Source: Marinococcus luteus | GTDB lineage: Bacteria > Bacillota > Bacilli > Bacillales > Marinococcaceae | NCBI RefSeq assembly: GCF_900106595.1 | Contig: NZ_FNNC01000001.1 | Span: forward strand, 558,001 to 622,000 | Direction: 5' to 3' | DNA: 64,000 nt | Shown here: positions 61,904 through 64,000 of the stretch, piece after piece | Layout of the letters: each line of letters starts with the position of its first letter | Position numbering within the stretch: position 1 is the stretch's first letter | Position numbers and translations under genes: made by a program | The notes under the pieces: generated by a model | Told to the model about the DNA's origin: nothing | The model's input: the letters and a program-made list of their open reading frames with translations, nothing else | The model's database searches: none

Positions 61904-63043
61904 TTACGACCGGGGCTTTCGCTCCTGCTCCATTTTCTCACTCATCTGCTTCCAGATGGAGCCTTTTGCTTCTTTCCCGCCTTCAATTCGTTTCAGTGCG
62001 AGCTTAATTTGCAGATCCACTTCAAACTCCGGGTCCCCGTCGGCTTCTTTTAACGCCTCCACGGCCGAAGTGTCACCGACTTCATATAAAAACATTGCCG
62101 CACGCCAGCGCACCAGCTTGTTTTTGTCCCTCAGCGCTTCGATCATGTCCGGGATGCCCGCAGGGTCCCCCAGATCAGAATACGTATCTGCCGCTGTTCT
62201 TCGAACGGTGACAGATGGGTCCTGCATCGCTTTTTGAAGGTCCGGCAGCACCTGAGAGTCTTCAAGCATTCCTAAATACACGACCGCCAGCCGGCGGATG
62301 GCCGGTTTTTCATCTGCAAGCCCTTTTTGTATCACCGGCAGATCTTCCATAGAAGGATCCATTTGGTCAAAGGCCGCATAGCGCTGTTTCCAGTCCGGCT
62401 CCTCCATCATTTCCATCGTTACTTTTTTAAACTTTGGTTCTGTGTGTTCTGCTTCCGGAGTATTTGCGATCCGTACCAGTCGTTTCAGCCGCTCTTCCGG
62501 ATAGGCAGCAGCAATTTCCTCTGCCATATCGCTGCCGATCTGTGCCAGATCCTGGCCGTAACGGACTCCGTAATCCTCCCATTTGCGCTGCATAACGATG
62601 TTATCATCTTCAAGCTGGGCTTCAAACGCAGCAGTCTGAAAACGTTCCGGCAGGCCCTGGCGTTTTTCTTCATCGCCGGACAAAAGCTTTATCTGCATCG
62701 GTATGTTTTTAAACATCTGTACCTGAGCCTGCACTTCCCCGAACGCTTCCTGAGGCTCCTCCGACTCTTCGGCCGGCTGCTCCACCTCTTCGCCGAACGC
62801 CTGGCGCACCTGGGGCAGCAGCTGCTCCCAGTCGGCTTTTGGATGGCGCTCGAGGGCCATAAAGTCGGCTACGTGATAGACACCTTTAATGCCTTCGATC
62901 TCCAGCAGCTGCTGGATCGGCGCCGGTGCTTCTTCTTTATTTTCCGGTTTATAGTTGCTGCTCGTTCCGGCGGGCAGCGATTCGTTAACATTCAGCTTCA
63001 TCGTATGAGGACTCGGTGTTGGCTCAATGGATGTAATATGCAT
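61904..63043 (-). CDS. Conserved virulence factor C-like protein (NifU N-terminal plus HEAT repeats)
   Basis: The 379-residue protein starts with a Nfu/NifU N-terminal-type domain (MHITSIEPTPSPHTMKLNVN, GIKGVYHVADFMALER). A middle region is followed by HEAT-like repeats (VIQKGLADEKPAIRRLAVVYLG, LQKAMQDPSVTVRRTAADTY, MIEALRDKNKLVRWRAAMFL). This layout matches CvfC of staphylococci and YpgR of B. subtilis, of unknown biochemical role. The start at 63043 follows AAAGGAGAG; a longer frame covers the promoter. It heads the operon with the small acidic gene, ydbS and ydbT (24 bp to the next gene). Confidence 0.87.
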   Translation of the reverse strand: MHITSIEPTPSPHTMKLNVNESLPAGTSSNYKPENKEEAPAPIQQLLEIEGIKGVYHVADFMALERHPKADWEQLLPQVRQAFGEEVEQPAEESEEPQEAFGEVQAQVQMFKNIPMQIKLLSGDEEKRQGLPERFQTAAFEAQLEDDNIVMQRKWEDYGVRYGQDLAQIGSDMAEEIAAAYPEERLKRLVRIANTPEAEHTEPKFKKVTMEMMEEPDWKQRYAAFDQMDPSMEDLPVIQKGLADEKPAIRRLAVVYLGMLEDSQVLPDLQKAMQDPSVTVRRTAADTYSDLGDPAGIPDMIEALRDKNKLVRWRAAMFLYEVGDTSAVEALKEADGDPEFEVDLQIKLALKRIEGGKEAKGSIWKQMSEKMEQERKPRS

Positions 63044-63088
63044 GATCAATCTCTCTCCTTTAAAATAACGTCCCGATTTGCACGTCTG

Positions 63089-63119
63089 ATTATAGCACAG
63101 GAGAAGCCCCTCCTGCCAA
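63089..63119 (-). promoter_or_regulatory. Promoter of the cvfC-ydbST operon
   Basis: On the minus strand TTGGCA (63119-63114), 19-bp spacer, TGC-TATAAT extended -10 (63094-63089). The spacer is long. Confidence 0.5.
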
Positions 63120-63209
63120 CCGGTTTGTGCATTTGCATTCCAAACCAGCCCGCTGTTCTGATACACTGTAATAAAGACTGTTTCAAAAGTTCATGAGGAG
63201 GTTATTACG

Positions 63210-63935
63210 TTGCAAATTGCACTTCTTTCAGACGTACACGGTAATGCTCGTGCATTAAAAGCTGTTTTAAACGACCTGCACGCCTTATCGGTAGACCATA
63301 TGTATATGCTCGGAGACCTTGCTTTCCGCGGCCCGGAACCAAAAAATTCGATTGAAACTGTTCAATCCCTGCCTGCAAAAGTATTGAAGGGGAACGCAGA
63401 CGAATGGATTGTCCGCGGCGTCCGGGAAGGAGAAGTCCCCGAGACCAAACGCTCGATCATGAACCAGGAACGGGACTGGGCAATCGAGCGGCTCTCCACT
63501 AATGACGTTAAATACTTAGAAGAGCTTCCCGAATCATTTCTTGACGAGTACGATGGCTTCCGTTTGTTCGCCTTTCACGCGGTACCCGGCAGCCTGTTTC
63601 CACCGGTTCCGGTCGATAGTGAGGCTTCCGTTTTTGAAGAATCATTTTTTCAGAAGCAGGAAGCAGACATTTATGTGTACGGGCACGTGCACACCCCCTC
63701 CATTCGAAAAATTGGGGCTAAATGGGTGATCAACACAGGAAGTATCGGCCTTCCGTTTGATGGGGATCCGACACCGTCATATGTTCTTCTGACCATCGAA
63801 GACGGGGATATCATTCCGGAAATCCGCCGGGTGCCTTATGATACAGATGAAGTTTTAGCACAGTTTGATGCGAACGATTATCCGAACAGTGATCAGGTGA
63901 AACGCATTATTTCTTCTGGACGCCCGCCAAAGTAA
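63210..63935 (+). CDS. Calcineurin-like metallophosphoesterase (YfcE/MJ0936-like)
   Basis: The 241-residue protein has all metal motifs in order: SDVHGN (7-12), LGDLAFRGPEP, KGNADEW, an HAVPGS segment, and YGHVHTPS, then NTGSIGLPFDG. This matches small cytoplasmic phosphodiesterases of the YfcE and DR1281-like type; the natural substrate is unknown. The start is a TTG after GAGGAGGT, with no ATG alternative. Single gene with a terminator, divergent from the cvfC operon. Confidence 0.88.
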   Translation: MQIALLSDVHGNARALKAVLNDLHALSVDHMYMLGDLAFRGPEPKNSIETVQSLPAKVLKGNADEWIVRGVREGEVPETKRSIMNQERDWAIERLSTNDVKYLEELPESFLDEYDGFRLFAFHAVPGSLFPPVPVDSEASVFEESFFQKQEADIYVYGHVHTPSIRKIGAKWVINTGSIGLPFDGDPTPSYVLLTIEDGDIIPEIRRVPYDTDEVLAQFDANDYPNSDQVKRIISSGRPPK

Positions 63936-63954
63936 CGTTTGTCCAATAAATACA

Positions 63955-63986
63955 AAAAAGGCCCGCCGTCCGCGGCGGGCCTTTTT
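63955..63986 (+). terminator. Terminator of the metallophosphoesterase gene
   Basis: GCCCGCCG pairs with CGGCGGGC (63961-63968 and 63973-63980), with an A-run before and TTTTT after. Confidence 0.9.
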
Positions 63987-64000
63987 ATATGCTGTTAACC

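Overview
The window looks like a chromosomal segment of a moderately halophilic, low-to-mid GC Gram-positive bacterium of the Bacillaceae. Three things suggest this. The gene families are typical Bacillales ones (YkpA, AddAB, OdhAB, NdoA/NdoAI, KapB, YdbS/YdbT, CvfC). Many proteins are rich in Asp and Glu, such as the gamma-glutamyltransferase and CapA. There are loci for a poly-gamma-glutamate capsule and for breakdown of the compatible solute ectoine. I see no rRNA or tRNA genes, insertion sequences, prophage or CRISPR array. Coding density is high, with well-formed terminators between most units.

Layout. 1-8.4 kb: the 3' part of the ABC-F gene ykpA, then housekeeping singletons: a membrane-anchored trypsin-like protease, a YihY/BrkB membrane protein, a gamma-glutamylcyclotransferase-like protein, an Est30-type esterase behind a consensus promoter, a CNT nucleoside transporter, a C45-type Ntn hydrolase and small unknowns. 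8.6-14.1 kb: a CHY zinc-finger gene, then the poly-gamma-glutamate locus in the order capD-like ggt, capE-like, capB, capC, capA. 14.2-25.9 kb (minus): addB-addA-sbcD-sbcC, a compact DNA-end-processing operon. 26-31.1 kb: odhA-odhB behind a long leader with an apparent RNA structure. 31.2-35.9 kb: a HAD phosphatase, a YjiH-type membrane protein, unknown small genes and the ndoAI-ndoA toxin-antitoxin pair. 36-37.8 kb: a lysine riboswitch upstream of dapA, then yidD. 37.8-48.4 kb: a DMT exporter, a frameshifted multi-spanning transporter gene, and a five-gene minus operon built around ectoine hydrolase (doeA), divergent from a PucR-type regulator. 48.4-55.4 kb: kapB, a small membrane protein and gltB-gltD. 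55.5-64 kb: an NRDE protein, a telA operon with two unknown partners, a cvfC-ydbS-ydbT operon with a small acidic gene, and a metallophosphoesterase.

How the genes work together. CapB/C/A/E make and export poly-gamma-glutamate, and the membrane-anchored GGT probably trims or anchors it. In the doe operon, DoeA would open the ectoine ring and the M20 enzyme would deacetylate the product. An aldehyde dehydrogenase, a homoserine-dehydrogenase-like enzyme and a gamma-family PLP enzyme would process the C4 amino-acid skeleton. The expected class-III aminotransferase (DoeD) is absent from this window, and this is the most interesting biochemical question here. GltB/GltD make glutamate, the capsule precursor. 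Other points worth checking are a 16-bp motif present four times between genes, a possible slippage site (nine A residues) in the transporter, and the structured odhA leader.
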